From assembly GCA_023386645.1 (NCBI GenBank), contig JAEWJI010000059.1, forward strand, positions 1 to 59,709: DNA of 59,709 nt, written 5' to 3'. The DNA is from Pseudomonadota bacterium. GTDB taxonomy: Bacteria; Pseudomonadota; Alphaproteobacteria; Caulobacterales; Caulobacteraceae. The notes beneath the pieces are model-generated. The model saw nothing but the letters and a program-made list of their open reading frames with translations. It had not been told where the DNA came from and did not search any database. This document shows, in pieces, positions 26,701 to 34,232 of this stretch. The first letter of the stretch is position 1, and every line of letters begins with the position of its first letter. The position numbers and the translations under genes are program-made.

Positions 26701-26893
26701 CCGCTATGCCCCGGCGGTCCAGCCAGCCGACCAGCACCTCGCGCGCCGCCGCACGGCGGTTCAGCCACAGGGCGGCGAGCAGGATCGCGATCACCAGCAC
26801 CGCGACGCCGAACACGATCGCGACCCGTCCCGGGGCCGGTCGGCGGGGCCGGGAAGTCGGCGGAGAAGCGGTGTCGGATGGGGTTGATATCAT
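23723..26893 (-). CDS. ydbH: YdbH-like AsmA-superfamily intermembrane protein
   Basis: A protein of about 1056 residues: an N-terminal TM helix (GRVAIVFGVAVLVIAILLAA) and then a very long repetitive beta-rich periplasmic part, with a conserved C-terminal region (MENLAFDILTAEVNSLNAG, RIRGRHDP). This is the build of YdbH, which with TamB and YhdP carries phospholipids from the inner to the outer membrane. The following ynbE and ydbL confirm the call. Start: the ATG at 26893 is preferred, though a GTG at 26917 is possible and neither has a clear ribosome site. The flanking gap to the divergent M23 gene is 428 bases. Confidence 0.88.
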   Translation of the reverse strand: MISTPSDTASPPTSRPRRPAPGRVAIVFGVAVLVIAILLAALWLNRRAAAREVLVGWLDRRGIAAQVEVERLEFDGFIGRIVIGDPADPDAVVDRVEVDYAIAGPWAAGGLAVTPSRVRLVRPRVRAAFEDGDLSFGVLDPLIEEFTSRPPRPDADSPLILVENGRLNLATDYGALAVEGDARLQDGKLMRLAARVPATTLRQGDAWARGLSARADLTTTGDRVALRLDVSAEALAAPGAAADAVRARLGGDLPYPDLKRRRGDGRAALTLDASAGTLRLGDARLTGAETRMAFDGAVAGWMEAFHLTGATSLQAAADRVSGPVSGRGLALTGSGARLDLRRVADRPLAWSLAGPARVHAASLSANGASVSGVALSSAALTIGGQGAAFEAVGPMALVAGRARAGDLDLSGITGRAELDLVQDGVMRIEARGALSSKAGAWPLLGQPAAGDIPELAAMKRAFSRFALDAPAWTFAAGPGGHRLDLTRPLAVRPANGGVLTVDAADRPIFGQQGSGPIGGALRITAMRGAGLPEAAIRVPDWRLTPGGFTADLSGRAALDFGLARGIDLSTSGQLASARGVVTYSASDCVAVSVERLELEENDVIDLASGLCPSGGPLVTLAEGGWRASGRIRDASALAPFMAVRFADIEGGLSVQGGENRLDLTADIASARVQDATQPRRFEPLTAQGQARLSGEVWSGGFDLSRLEHRLGRLTLAHDGRTGVGGVQIEAPEIVFAEDGLQPSDLSPLVADFVQSPATGSAAFQGRMGWDKAGGSSDGVLTLPRLDFTSPAGAVTGLSGRVVFTSLAPLVTAPGQTLTVERLDSVTPLTDLSVAFAVDKAAVRIEGGQISAAQGTVRVEPTTIPLDPAQPVTGVIVLERVQLGDLIEGAGLDDKLKLDARVSGRLPFTWMASQGVRIADGRLEAVEAGRLSIPRTALVALEAGGAGEDVPPNVVQDLAFQAMENLAFDILTAEVNSLNAGRLGVLFRIRGRHDPPVRQELRLTWMDVIRRRFFDEPLPLPSGTQVDLTLDTTLNAGQLATDLLALDRARRAGEDDE

Positions 26894-26917
26894 TGAAGCC
26901 GGACGGGACCGTATCAC

Positions 26918-27321
26918 CTTGGCGGGTTCAAGTCGGCCGTGTCAGGCCGGGACGAGCAAGGGCCAGCCCGGCCCCCGGGTTTCAGTCTAGGCCCTTCCCG
27001 TCCAGCACAGGTGTCGTGTCTTGCGCGCAACTGACAGTGACATCGAAGCCACTTTGAGATCATCGGTGATGTCGTCTCGCCCAAGTGACAGCATCGGTGA
27101 CGAATGCTTGGATCTCGACCGGCGGATGGGCCGAAACCCGTCTGCGAAGGCGATAAAACACTCTACAATACGGCTCCGGTTAATGGTTTGTAACGAACCC
27201 GCTTCCCATCCTGCCTCCAAGAAGCTATAGGGCGTGCTCTCGCGACCCCGGGGGACTTGGGCGCGATCCTTGCTTCTCAGTGGCTTGGGCGCCGGCCGGC
27301 GTCGTCTTTCATCGGGGTCTG
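26918..27321. other. Intergenic region between ydbH and the M23 peptidase gene
   Basis: About 400 bases between divergent starts. No reading frame here has codon use or similarity that supports a gene. TTAATGGTTTGTAAC (27180-27194) recalls a degenerate CtrA site (TTAA-N7-TTAA) but has mismatches. A GC-rich stretch with CCCCGGGGGA lies near 27245. It most likely holds both promoters. Confidence 0.5.
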
Positions 27322-28665
27322 ATGGCTCAGTTCGATCCACGCCGCCAACCGATGCGCATCGCGCCTCACGTGTTCACTGCGGCGGCCGCCCTGTCGGTCG
27401 CCCTCCTTGCCGGGAAGGTCTACCAACCCGCCCAGGCCGAGGAAGTTCCCGAATTGACCAGCCAACAGCTGGCGGCGCTCGAGGCTCAGGCCTTCGCCAA
27501 CGCCGGCGCTCCCGAAGGGCTCACCGCCCCGGAAGCCGTGCCGGTCCAGATCCGCGCCGGCGAGACCTTCGAACAGGCCGTCCGCCGCACTGGCGTCGAC
27601 GCAGCCGAGGCATCGGCTGTCACCGCCACCATCGCCAATGCTTTTGACGTCTCGACCCTGCGCGCCGGCCTGAAGTTCGAGACCGCCATCGCCCGCCCGC
27701 GCGCCGGCCAGGGTCCGGTCCGGCTGATCGGCCTGACCATGCGCACCGGCCCGGCCAGCCAGCTGACCGTGTCGCGCAGCTTCGACGGCGCCCTTCGTCT
27801 GCGCTCGCTGGAGGAGAAGGTCACCGCCGAGACCGTGGTGATGAAGGCGGACGTCGAGGGTTCGCTGGCCGCCACCGCCCGCCGGATGGGCGCCAACGCC
27901 GCCATCACCCGCAAGGCGACCCAGCTATTCGCCCACAAGTTCGACCTGGACCGCGACGTGCGCGGCGCCGATGAGTTCACCCTGGTGTTCGACCGCGTGG
28001 TCACCGAGGGCGGCCGTACGGTTCAGATCGACGACCTGCTCTATGCCGAACTGAAGGGCGTGGTCTTCTATCGCTTCAAGCCCGCGGGCGCGAAGGAAGC
28101 CCAGTATTTCGACGCCACCGGCAAGAATATGCGCTCGACCATGATGCGCACGCCGCTGGATCGGGGCTTCCGGATCTCGTCCTCCTTCGGCTTCCGCCGG
28201 CACCCGATCGCCGGCTATCGCAAGATGCACCAGGGCATGGACTTCGCGGCGGGCACCGGCACGCCGGTCGTGGCCCCCGCCGACGGCGTGGTGGTCGAGG
28301 CCCGTCGCTGGGGCGGCTACGGCAACTGGCTGCGCATCCGGCACGCCAATGGCCTGGAAAGCGGCTACGGCCACCTGTCGCGCTATGGCTCGGGCATCCG
28401 CGCCGGCCAGCGGGTCAGCCAGGGCCAGGTCGTGGCCTACGTCGGCTCGACCGGCGCCTCCACTGGCCCGCATTTGCACTACGAGATCTGGCGGAACGGC
28501 CAGCGGATCAATCCAGCCGGCATCCGCACCTCGGAAGGCACGATCCTGGCCGGCGCTGACCTGGCCGCCTTCCGCGCCGAGAAGGCCCGCATCGACCGCA
28601 TCATCGCCGCCGGCGGCATGAAGCGCCCGATCGACGCGGCCGGCCTGCGCCCCGCGAACGCCTAA
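27322..28665 (+). CDS. M23 family metallopeptidase (peptidoglycan endopeptidase-like)
   Basis: A 447-residue exported protein. It has a signal-anchor or signal peptide (about 11-35, ending AQAEE) and an N-terminal half without known motifs except LysM-like repeats around GETFEQAVRRTGVDAAEA. The C-terminal M23 domain has FRRHPIAGYRKMHQGMDFAA with the first zinc His and Asp, and GPHLHYEIWRNG with the HxH pair. All zinc ligands are present, so it should be an active cross-link-cutting endopeptidase. I use the ATG at 27322; one at 27352 is also possible, and neither has a strong ribosome site. Confidence 0.9.
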   Translation: MAQFDPRRQPMRIAPHVFTAAAALSVALLAGKVYQPAQAEEVPELTSQQLAALEAQAFANAGAPEGLTAPEAVPVQIRAGETFEQAVRRTGVDAAEASAVTATIANAFDVSTLRAGLKFETAIARPRAGQGPVRLIGLTMRTGPASQLTVSRSFDGALRLRSLEEKVTAETVVMKADVEGSLAATARRMGANAAITRKATQLFAHKFDLDRDVRGADEFTLVFDRVVTEGGRTVQIDDLLYAELKGVVFYRFKPAGAKEAQYFDATGKNMRSTMMRTPLDRGFRISSSFGFRRHPIAGYRKMHQGMDFAAGTGTPVVAPADGVVVEARRWGGYGNWLRIRHANGLESGYGHLSRYGSGIRAGQRVSQGQVVAYVGSTGASTGPHLHYEIWRNGQRINPAGIRTSEGTILAGADLAAFRAEKARIDRIIAAGGMKRPIDAAGLRPANA

Positions 28666-28677
28666 GCACCGGGGCGC

Positions 28678-29421
28678 TCAGCCGCCCCGCATAGCCTCAA
28701 CCGCCTCGATCAGCCGCTCTAGGTCACCGGGCGTCGACAGCCGGTGATCGCCGCCGGGAATAAGGTCCAGCCGCACGGCCGCCCGATCCAGCCGCTCGGC
28801 CAGGGACACCGCGTGGCGCCAGGGCACGACGTCGTCCGCCCGGCCCTGCAGCACATGCACCGGCGCGGCGATATCGATGGCCCCGTCCAGCACCAGCCAG
28901 TCGCGCGCCTCCTCGATCATCCGTCGGGTCAGGACCCAGGGGCCGAGCCCCTCGTCGGGCATCAGGGCCTCGCCGTCGCGCAGGATCGCCTGGCGCTGGT
29001 GATCCTCGAGCGACGGCCACATCAGTCGTTCTGTGAAGTCCGGGGCCGGATTGACCAGAACCAGACCCGAGACGGCGTCGGGCCGGGCCGCGGCGGCCAG
29101 CAGGGCGATCCAGCCGCCCATCGACGAGCCGACCGGGACCACCGGCCCTTCGACATGGTCGATCAGGGCGACCGCGTCCTCGCGCCAGCGGCCGATGGTC
29201 GCCTGGCGCCACTCCCCCGACGAGACGCCGTGGGCGAAATGGTCGTAGCGGACGTAGTTCCAGCCGCGTTCTCGCGCCGCGGTGTCCAGGGCCAGGGCCT
29301 TGGACCCCTCCATGTCCGACCGGAAGCCGCCGATCCACAGCACGGTCGGCCCTTCTCCCTCGACGCGGGCGTAGGCCAGGGTCTCGCCGTCTGGGCGGTG
29401 GAGGTGGAGAGGCGCGATCAT
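28678..29421 (-). CDS. Alpha/beta hydrolase, ABHD10-like
   Basis: A 247-residue serine hydrolase resembling the ABHD10/palmitoyl thioesterase group. Seen: LWIGGFRSDMEGSKAL, YDHFAHGVSSG, nucleophile elbow VGSSMGGWIAL, the acidic segment LQGRADDVVPW, and catalytic His in GGDHRLSTPGDL. No signal peptide, so cytosolic. Converges with the M23 gene across a 12-base gap, with the short hairpin GGGGCG/CGCCCC at 28671-28688 spanning the junction. Substrate is probably an acyl thioester or ester; unproven. Confidence 0.85.
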   Translation of the reverse strand: MIAPLHLHRPDGETLAYARVEGEGPTVLWIGGFRSDMEGSKALALDTAARERGWNYVRYDHFAHGVSSGEWRQATIGRWREDAVALIDHVEGPVVPVGSSMGGWIALLAAAARPDAVSGLVLVNPAPDFTERLMWPSLEDHQRQAILRDGEALMPDEGLGPWVLTRRMIEEARDWLVLDGAIDIAAPVHVLQGRADDVVPWRHAVSLAERLDRAAVRLDLIPGGDHRLSTPGDLERLIEAVEAMRGG

Positions 29422-29477
29422 GCGCCGTCTGTAGTCCGTCCCTTCCGCGAAGGGGAGAGAGGGCGGTAGAGAGGGGC

Positions 29478-30440
29478 ATGGCGCCCCAGGTCCTCTTCGT
29501 CACCTCCAACCGCATCGGCGATTGCGTGATCTCGTCGGGCGTGATCCGCGAGATCGGCCGTCAGCTGCCGGGCGCGGAGATCACCGTGGCCTGCGGGCGG
29601 CCGCCGGCGCCCCTGTTCCGCTCCGCCCCGGGGGTAAGGTGGGTGATCGTGCTCGACAAGAAGAAGCTGGCCGGACACTGGCTGGACCTGTGGGGGCAGG
29701 CGCGCGCCACGCGCTGGGACTGGGTGATCGATATCCGGGGCTCGGCCCTGGCCTACGCCCTGAACGCCCGGCGGCGCTCGATCTACAACCGCCGCTGGGA
29801 GACCGGCTTGCGAAAGGTCCAGATGGCGAGCCGTCTCGTCGGCGCCGAGCGCGACCTGGACCCCGAACTGTTCATTGACGACCAGGCCCGCGCCGAGGCG
29901 GCGGCCGTCGTCGACCCGCAGCTAGCGGATGGTGCGGGCCCCGGCCCGATCCTGGCGCTGGCCCCCATCGCGCACCAGCCAGGCAAGAGCTGGCCCGCCG
30001 ACCGCTGGGGCGCCCTGGTCGAGAAGCTGAAGGCCGAGTCCCGGTTCGACGGCTGGCGCTTCATGCCCGTGGGCGGGCCGGGCGACCGGCCGCCCGCCAC
30101 CCCGGCGCTGGAGGCGGCGGGTCAGCGAGGCGTCGATTTCGTGGGCAAGGGCGACATCCTGGCGTCGGCGGCCGCCATCGACCGCGCGGCCCTGTTCGTC
30201 GGCAACGATTCCGGCCTGATGCACGTCGCGGCGGCGGCTGGTCGGCCCACTCTCGGCCTGTTCGGCCCGACCGAATGGTGGCTCTACGGGCCCTGGGGCC
30301 CCCGCACCCGCACGGCGGCCTCCAACGAGACGCGCGGCCAGTTCGCCCCCATCGAGGACCTGACGGTCGAGCGTGTCTTTGATGCCGTCATCGGTCTCCA
30401 CGACGCCTTCATCGAGACCCGAGCGGCCGCCCGTTCTTGA
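29478..30440 (+). CDS. Glycosyltransferase family 9 protein (heptosyltransferase-like)
   Basis: A 320-residue GT-B fold enzyme of the ADP-heptose:LPS heptosyltransferase family. It starts VLFVTSNRIGDCVISSGVI, the family's acceptor-side loop, and has LALAPIAHQPGKSWPADRW and the donor-site segment FVGNDSGLMHVAAAAGRPTLGLFGPTE broken by its usual aspartate. GT9 members add heptose or other sugars to the LPS inner core at the inner face of the cytoplasmic membrane. The ATG follows GAGGGG. infC starts 100 bases downstream. Confidence 0.9.
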   Translation: MAPQVLFVTSNRIGDCVISSGVIREIGRQLPGAEITVACGRPPAPLFRSAPGVRWVIVLDKKKLAGHWLDLWGQARATRWDWVIDIRGSALAYALNARRRSIYNRRWETGLRKVQMASRLVGAERDLDPELFIDDQARAEAAAVVDPQLADGAGPGPILALAPIAHQPGKSWPADRWGALVEKLKAESRFDGWRFMPVGGPGDRPPATPALEAAGQRGVDFVGKGDILASAAAIDRAALFVGNDSGLMHVAAAAGRPTLGLFGPTEWWLYGPWGPRTRTAASNETRGQFAPIEDLTVERVFDAVIGLHDAFIETRAAARS

Positions 30441-30540
30441 TGATCGGGCGGTTCGCGGTCATATAGGGTCCAGGGGAACGCGACCGACACGTCGCGCGCT
30501 CACCCGTGCAAGACATCGACCACATAAGGAACCGACGCCC

Positions 30541-31074
30541 ATTCGCCGTCCGATGAACACGCCGCCCGTCAAGGACGGGCCGCCCATGAACCACGATATC
30601 CGCGCGCCCCGCGTTCTGCTGATCGACCAGAACGGCGAGAAGCAGGGTGTGATGCCGACCTCCGCCGCGCTGGAGGCCGCCGAGGAGGCGGGGCTGGACC
30701 TGGTTCAGATCGTGTCGACGTCGGAGCCGCCGGTCGCCAAGATCCTCGATTACGGAAAGTTCCGCTTCCAGGAGCAGAAGAAGAAGGCCGAGGCCCGCAA
30801 GCGCCAGAAGGTTGTCGAGCTCAAGGAAATCAAGCTCCGACCCAACATCGACACACACGACTATGAGGTGAAGGCCAAGGCCATGCACCGCTTCTTCGAC
30901 GAGGGCGACAAGGTCAAGGTCACGCTGCGCTTCCGCGGACGCGAAATGGCCCACCCCGAACTGGGCATGAAGCTGCTCAACAAGGTCCAGGAAGACTTCG
31001 ACGAGATCGCCAAGGTCGAATACGCGCCCCGCATGGAAGGCCGCCAGATGATCATGATCCTGGCGCCCCGGTAG
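30541..31074 (+). CDS. infC: Translation initiation factor IF-3, apparent ATT start
   Basis: Binds the 30S subunit, prevents early 50S joining and proofreads the start codon. The 177-residue protein has the IF-3 N-domain (RAPRVLLIDQNGEKQGVMP, DLVQIV, AKILDYGKFRFQ), the lysine-rich linker (EQKKKAEARKR) and the C-domain (IKLRPNIDTHDYEVKAK to QMIMILAPR). The start is set at the ATT at 30541: AAGGA (30526-30530) is 10 bases before it but 22 bases before the first ATG (30553). Known infC genes often use AUU, which lets IF-3 repress its own translation. The frame runs upstream into the GT9 gene without support. Confidence 0.88.
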   Translation: MRRPMNTPPVKDGPPMNHDIRAPRVLLIDQNGEKQGVMPTSAALEAAEEAGLDLVQIVSTSEPPVAKILDYGKFRFQEQKKKAEARKRQKVVELKEIKLRPNIDTHDYEVKAKAMHRFFDEGDKVKVTLRFRGREMAHPELGMKLLNKVQEDFDEIAKVEYAPRMEGRQMIMILAPR

Positions 31075-31100
31075 GTCGCCGAGACAAGGTTGAACGCACC

Positions 31101-31133
31101 ACGCCCCGGGGTCCTCGGCTCCGGGGCGTTTTC
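31101..31133 (+). terminator. Rho-independent terminator after infC
   Basis: ACGCCCCGG (31101-31109) pairs with CCGGGGCGT (31121-31129) around an 11-base loop, followed by TTTTC. It separates infC from rpmI-rplT. Confidence 0.88.
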
Positions 31134-31294
31134 ATGAGCGCGGCTTGCCTTTGAAGGCCGGTTCCCGTAGAAGCCGCGCCTTCGCGTACCGAACCGCCGG
31201 GCGAACAGGCATGCCTGGGCGGTTCTTAATCAGGGTTCTCCCCGCGGGCTCAAGTAGCCCAACGGGCGGTAGCCCGCTCAAACAGAGAGTCAAA

Positions 31295-31492
31295 ATGCCG
31301 AAACTGAAGACGAAGTCGGGCGCCAAGAAGCGCTTCAAATTCACCGCGTCGGGCAAGGTGAAGGCCGGGGTCGCTGGCAAGCGCCACCGCCTGATCAGCC
31401 ACAACTCCAAGTACATCCGTCAGAACCGCGGCACTGCGGTGATGTCGGACGCCGACGCCAAGAAGATTAAGTCCTACATGCCGTACGCCTGA
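31295..31492 (+). CDS. rpmI: 50S ribosomal protein L35
   Basis: A 65-residue basic protein with the L35 signature MPKLKTKSGAKKRFKFTASG and the end NRGTAVMSDADAKKIKSYMP. The ATG at 31295 is the normal L35 start; the open frame begins earlier without support. rplT follows 109 bases later. In this genome the pair is separated from infC by a terminator and a 160-base gap that should contain its own promoter. Confidence 0.97.
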   Translation: MPKLKTKSGAKKRFKFTASGKVKAGVAGKRHRLISHNSKYIRQNRGTAVMSDADAKKIKSYMPYA

Positions 31493-31601
31493 TCGGCGCG
31501 CGCACCCCGGACGATCCTCACCCACTGAATTTGAACAAAGCCCCTCAGAAAGTGAGCCGCCGCGCGGCGAACGTTAGGGGCCTTCCGAAGGAAATCACAC
31601 C

Positions 31602-31958
31602 ATGGCTCGCGTGAAACGGGGCGTTACGTCCCACGCCAAGCACAAGAAGGTTCTGGAACAGGCCAAGGGCTTCCGGGGCCGCCGCAAGAACACCATCCGC
31701 ACGGCCAAGGCCGCCGTGGACCGCGCCGGGCAGTACGCCTACCGCGACCGCCGCACCAAGAAGCGCAACTTCCGCGCCCTGTGGATCCAGCGCATCAACG
31801 CCGCCGCCCGTCTGGAAGGCTTCACCTACAGCCAGTTCATCCACGGCCTGGGCCTGGCCGGTATCGAACTGGACCGCAAGGTCCTGGCCGCGCTGGCCGC
31901 CGACCCAACCGGCTTCAAGGCCATCGCCGACAAGGTCCGGGACGCCGCCAAGGCTTGA
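31602..31958 (+). CDS. rplT: 50S ribosomal protein L20
   Basis: A 118-residue basic protein with the L20 signature MARVKRGVTSHAKHKKVLEQ, GFRGRRKNTIRTAK, RRTKKRNFRALWIQRINAA and YSQFIHGL. It is an early-assembly rRNA-binding protein of the large subunit. Length is standard. Terminator-like hairpins follow. Confidence 0.98.
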   Translation: MARVKRGVTSHAKHKKVLEQAKGFRGRRKNTIRTAKAAVDRAGQYAYRDRRTKKRNFRALWIQRINAAARLEGFTYSQFIHGLGLAGIELDRKVLAALAADPTGFKAIADKVRDAAKA

Positions 31959-32021
31959 TCCTGGGCCGCGGTCAGGAGGCTCCGCCTCCTCGACCCGACG
32001 CGGCCTGGATGTTCGAGATTT

Positions 32022-32052
32022 CGCCCGCTCCGGGATCCGGGGCGGGCGTTTT
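32022..32052 (+). terminator. Rho-independent terminator after rplT
   Basis: CGCCCGC (32022-32028) pairs with GCGGGCG (32042-32048) with an inner CCGG-rich pairing, followed by TTTT. A second hairpin, GGAGG-CTCC-type (about 31976-31990), lies just upstream. Confidence 0.85.
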
Positions 32053-32125
32053 CGTATGCGCCGAGAGGGGGTGAGGCGCGCCCGCCGCAGATCGGTCACG
32101 GCCTGAAAACCTGGCGGCGACCGGC

Positions 32126-32638
32126 TCAGCTTCTGAGGCCGGACACCGCCCTGCGTCCCACGAGATTGCCCGGCCTGGGTTCGATCGGGGGCGCCTTCGC
32201 GTCACCCGCCGGACAACGCCCCGGCCAGAACAACAGGCCGGCGGCGCACAGCAGGTGCAGCAGACTTCCCACCAGAGACATGCCGCCCGCCCTAGGCCCC
32301 GGCAGCACATGAGTCAGGGTGTTCATGTCCACCAGCGCCAGAGCCATCCAGCCTGCGACCAGCATCGCCGGGCGGGCCGCGCCGATGTCGCGCAACCGCC
32401 GGACGGCCAGGGCGCAGAAGGCCCAGAGGAACGGCAAGGTCGCCGCCCAGCCCAGCCCCTTGGCGATCCAGACCAAGTCGTCCTGTCCCTGCGGCTCCCA
32501 TCCCAGACGCACTGCGGTGTGGGCGAACAACTCGGGAAGCGCCCAGCCCAGGCCTCGCACCCACAAGGCCATGGCTACGGTGTGGGCGAGCCAGACCCGG
32601 CGCCCGATGCATCCCGTGAAGGCGAAGGGATTGAACAT
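32126..32638 (-). CDS. DUF805-like membrane protein
   Basis: A 170-residue protein with about four hydrophobic segments. It begins MFNPFAFTGCIGRRVWLAHT, similar to the DUF805 N-terminal F-x-GR-x-x-R motif, and has AVRRLRDIGAARPAML, the DUF805 RRLHD-type motif. Function unknown. It is divergent from pheS, with a 100-base gap. The C-terminal tail after LLFWPGRCPAGD is hydrophilic and not typical of the family. Confidence 0.65.
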   Translation of the reverse strand: MFNPFAFTGCIGRRVWLAHTVAMALWVRGLGWALPELFAHTAVRLGWEPQGQDDLVWIAKGLGWAATLPFLWAFCALAVRRLRDIGAARPAMLVAGWMALALVDMNTLTHVLPGPRAGGMSLVGSLLHLLCAAGLLFWPGRCPAGDAKAPPIEPRPGNLVGRRAVSGLRS

Positions 32639-32738
32639 GGCTTTGAATGACCGGGGCCCCTTTTCCGGCGGATGAAGGCGGGTGGTTAAGCGTTCGACCC
32701 GTGACGAAAGCGCCGCCAGCCGCTAGACGGGCCCCCTC

Positions 32739-33815
32739 ATGACCGACCTCGCCCAGCTGGAACTCGAACTGATCAACGCCATCGGCGCGGCCTCCACGAC
32801 CGCTGAGGTCGAGGCCTTGCGCGTCGCGACCCTGGGCAAGTCGGGGTCGGTCTCGGGCCTGCTGAAGGGCATGGGGGCGATGAGCCCCGACGAGCGCAAG
32901 GTCCAGGGGCCGATGATCAACGGCCTGCGCGACCGGGTGCAGGCGGGACTGGCGGCCCGCAAGGCCGAGCTGGAGGCGGCCGAGCTCGAGGCCCGCCTGC
33001 AGGCCGAACGGCTGGACCTGACCCTGCCGGCCACGCCACGCCGACGCGGCTCGGTGCATCCGACCATGCAGGTGATGGACGAGATGGTCGCCATCTTCGC
33101 CGACATGGGCTTTGCGGTCGCCGAAGGTCCCGACATCGAGGACGACTTCCACAACTTCACGGCGCTCAACTTCCCGCCCAAACATCCGGCGCGGGAGATG
33201 CACGACACCTTCTTCCTGAAGCCCGATCCGGAAACCGGCGAGCGCCGCGTCCTGCGCACCCACACCTCGCCGGTGCAGATCCGCACGATGATGAGCGAAC
33301 AGCCGCCCATCCGCATCATCGCGCCCGGCCGCACCTTCCGGAAGGATTCGGACGCGACCCACACCCCGATGTTCCACCAGATCGAGGGTCTGGTGATCGA
33401 CCGCGACATCCACATGGGCCACCTGAAGGGGACGCTTCAGACGTTCGTGGAGCGGTTCTTCGAGATCGAGGACGTGCAGGCGCGGTTCCGGCCGCACCAC
33501 TTCCCCTTCACCGAGCCGTCGGCCGAGATGGACATCCGCTGCGACCGCTCCGGCGGACGGCTGACGCTGAACACCGGCGACGACTGGCTGGAGATCCTGG
33601 GCTGCGGGATGGTGCATCCGAACGTGCTCCGGAACTGCGGTCTCGACCCCGACCAGTGGCAGGGTTTCGCCTTCGGCATGGGCGTGGATCGGCTGGCGAT
33701 GCTGAAGTACGGCATCCCCGACCTGCGCCCGATGTTCGAGGCCGACACTCGGTGGCTGGCCCACCACGGCTTCTCCGCCTTCGCGGCGCCCAATCCGGCC
33801 TCTGGCCTGAGCTGA
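32739..33815 (+). CDS. pheS: Phenylalanine--tRNA ligase alpha subunit
   Basis: Class II synthetase subunit that activates Phe and charges tRNA-Phe as an alpha2-beta2 enzyme. The 358-residue protein has an N-terminal coiled coil (about 1-90), then HPTMQVMDEMVAIFADMGF, the substrate loop RTHTSPVQIRTM, motif 2 RTFRKDSDATHTPMFHQIEG, and motif 3 GFAFGMGVDRLAMLKYG. ATG at 32739, where MTDLAQLELEL is the family start. pheT lies downstream with one small gene between. Confidence 0.97.
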   Translation: MTDLAQLELELINAIGAASTTAEVEALRVATLGKSGSVSGLLKGMGAMSPDERKVQGPMINGLRDRVQAGLAARKAELEAAELEARLQAERLDLTLPATPRRRGSVHPTMQVMDEMVAIFADMGFAVAEGPDIEDDFHNFTALNFPPKHPAREMHDTFFLKPDPETGERRVLRTHTSPVQIRTMMSEQPPIRIIAPGRTFRKDSDATHTPMFHQIEGLVIDRDIHMGHLKGTLQTFVERFFEIEDVQARFRPHHFPFTEPSAEMDIRCDRSGGRLTLNTGDDWLEILGCGMVHPNVLRNCGLDPDQWQGFAFGMGVDRLAMLKYGIPDLRPMFEADTRWLAHHGFSAFAAPNPASGLS

Positions 33816-33836
33816 CCTCTTTCAAGGACTTTTCCC

Positions 33837-34232
33837 ATGACCGACGCCGCCCAAGCTGGCCCCGTGACCCTCGAACGCCTGGGCCCGGGCCCGGAGTACA
33901 ACAAGGTTTCCATCTGGCTGCCCCAGCTGTTCATGGAGACTCGCCAGGCGGGCTCGCTGAATATCGAAGACCGGACCTTCGTCGACTGCCTGATCGAAGG
34001 GCCGGCGGTGCTGCTGCCGATGGAGGGCTGTAACTTCGACAGCTGCAACATGGGCGATGTGCAAGGCGATCCGCGCAATCTGATGCTGCGCCCGGCGGGG
34101 CCGCAGCGGGTGATCGGGGCCGTCCCGATGAAGAACTGCAAGTTCTTGCGCTGCCGGTTCCTGGGCGTGGGATTCACGGGCCAAAGCGAGTTCCTGGATC
34201 ACATGATCACCCAGCTGGGCGGGACCGTCTGA
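33837..34232 (+). CDS. Conserved hypothetical protein encoded between pheS and pheT
   Basis: A 131-residue protein, no signal peptide or TM segment. It contains IEDRTFVDCLIEGPAVLLP, GCNFDSCNMGDVQGD and NCKFLRCRFLGVGFTG; the C-x-F / F-x-x-C spacing is faintly like a few turns of a pentapeptide-type beta helix, with several cysteines. The stop directly abuts the pheT start, and pheS is 21 bases upstream, so it belongs to the pheST operon. I do not recognise the family. Placement suggests a role linked to translation or simple co-expression. Confidence 0.75.
   Translation: MTDAAQAGPVTLERLGPGPEYNKVSIWLPQLFMETRQAGSLNIEDRTFVDCLIEGPAVLLPMEGCNFDSCNMGDVQGDPRNLMLRPAGPQRVIGAVPMKNCKFLRCRFLGVGFTGQSEFLDHMITQLGGTV

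Noticed and set aside
27180..27194. Possible CtrA binding site before the M23 peptidase gene
   Set aside because: Only one half matches TTAA; the second half is TAAC at the required spacing. Too weak to list as a site.
26987..27340. 117-residue minus-strand frame between ydbH and the M23 gene
   Set aside because: Overlaps the M23 start, has no ribosome site or family motif, and its composition is not protein-like.
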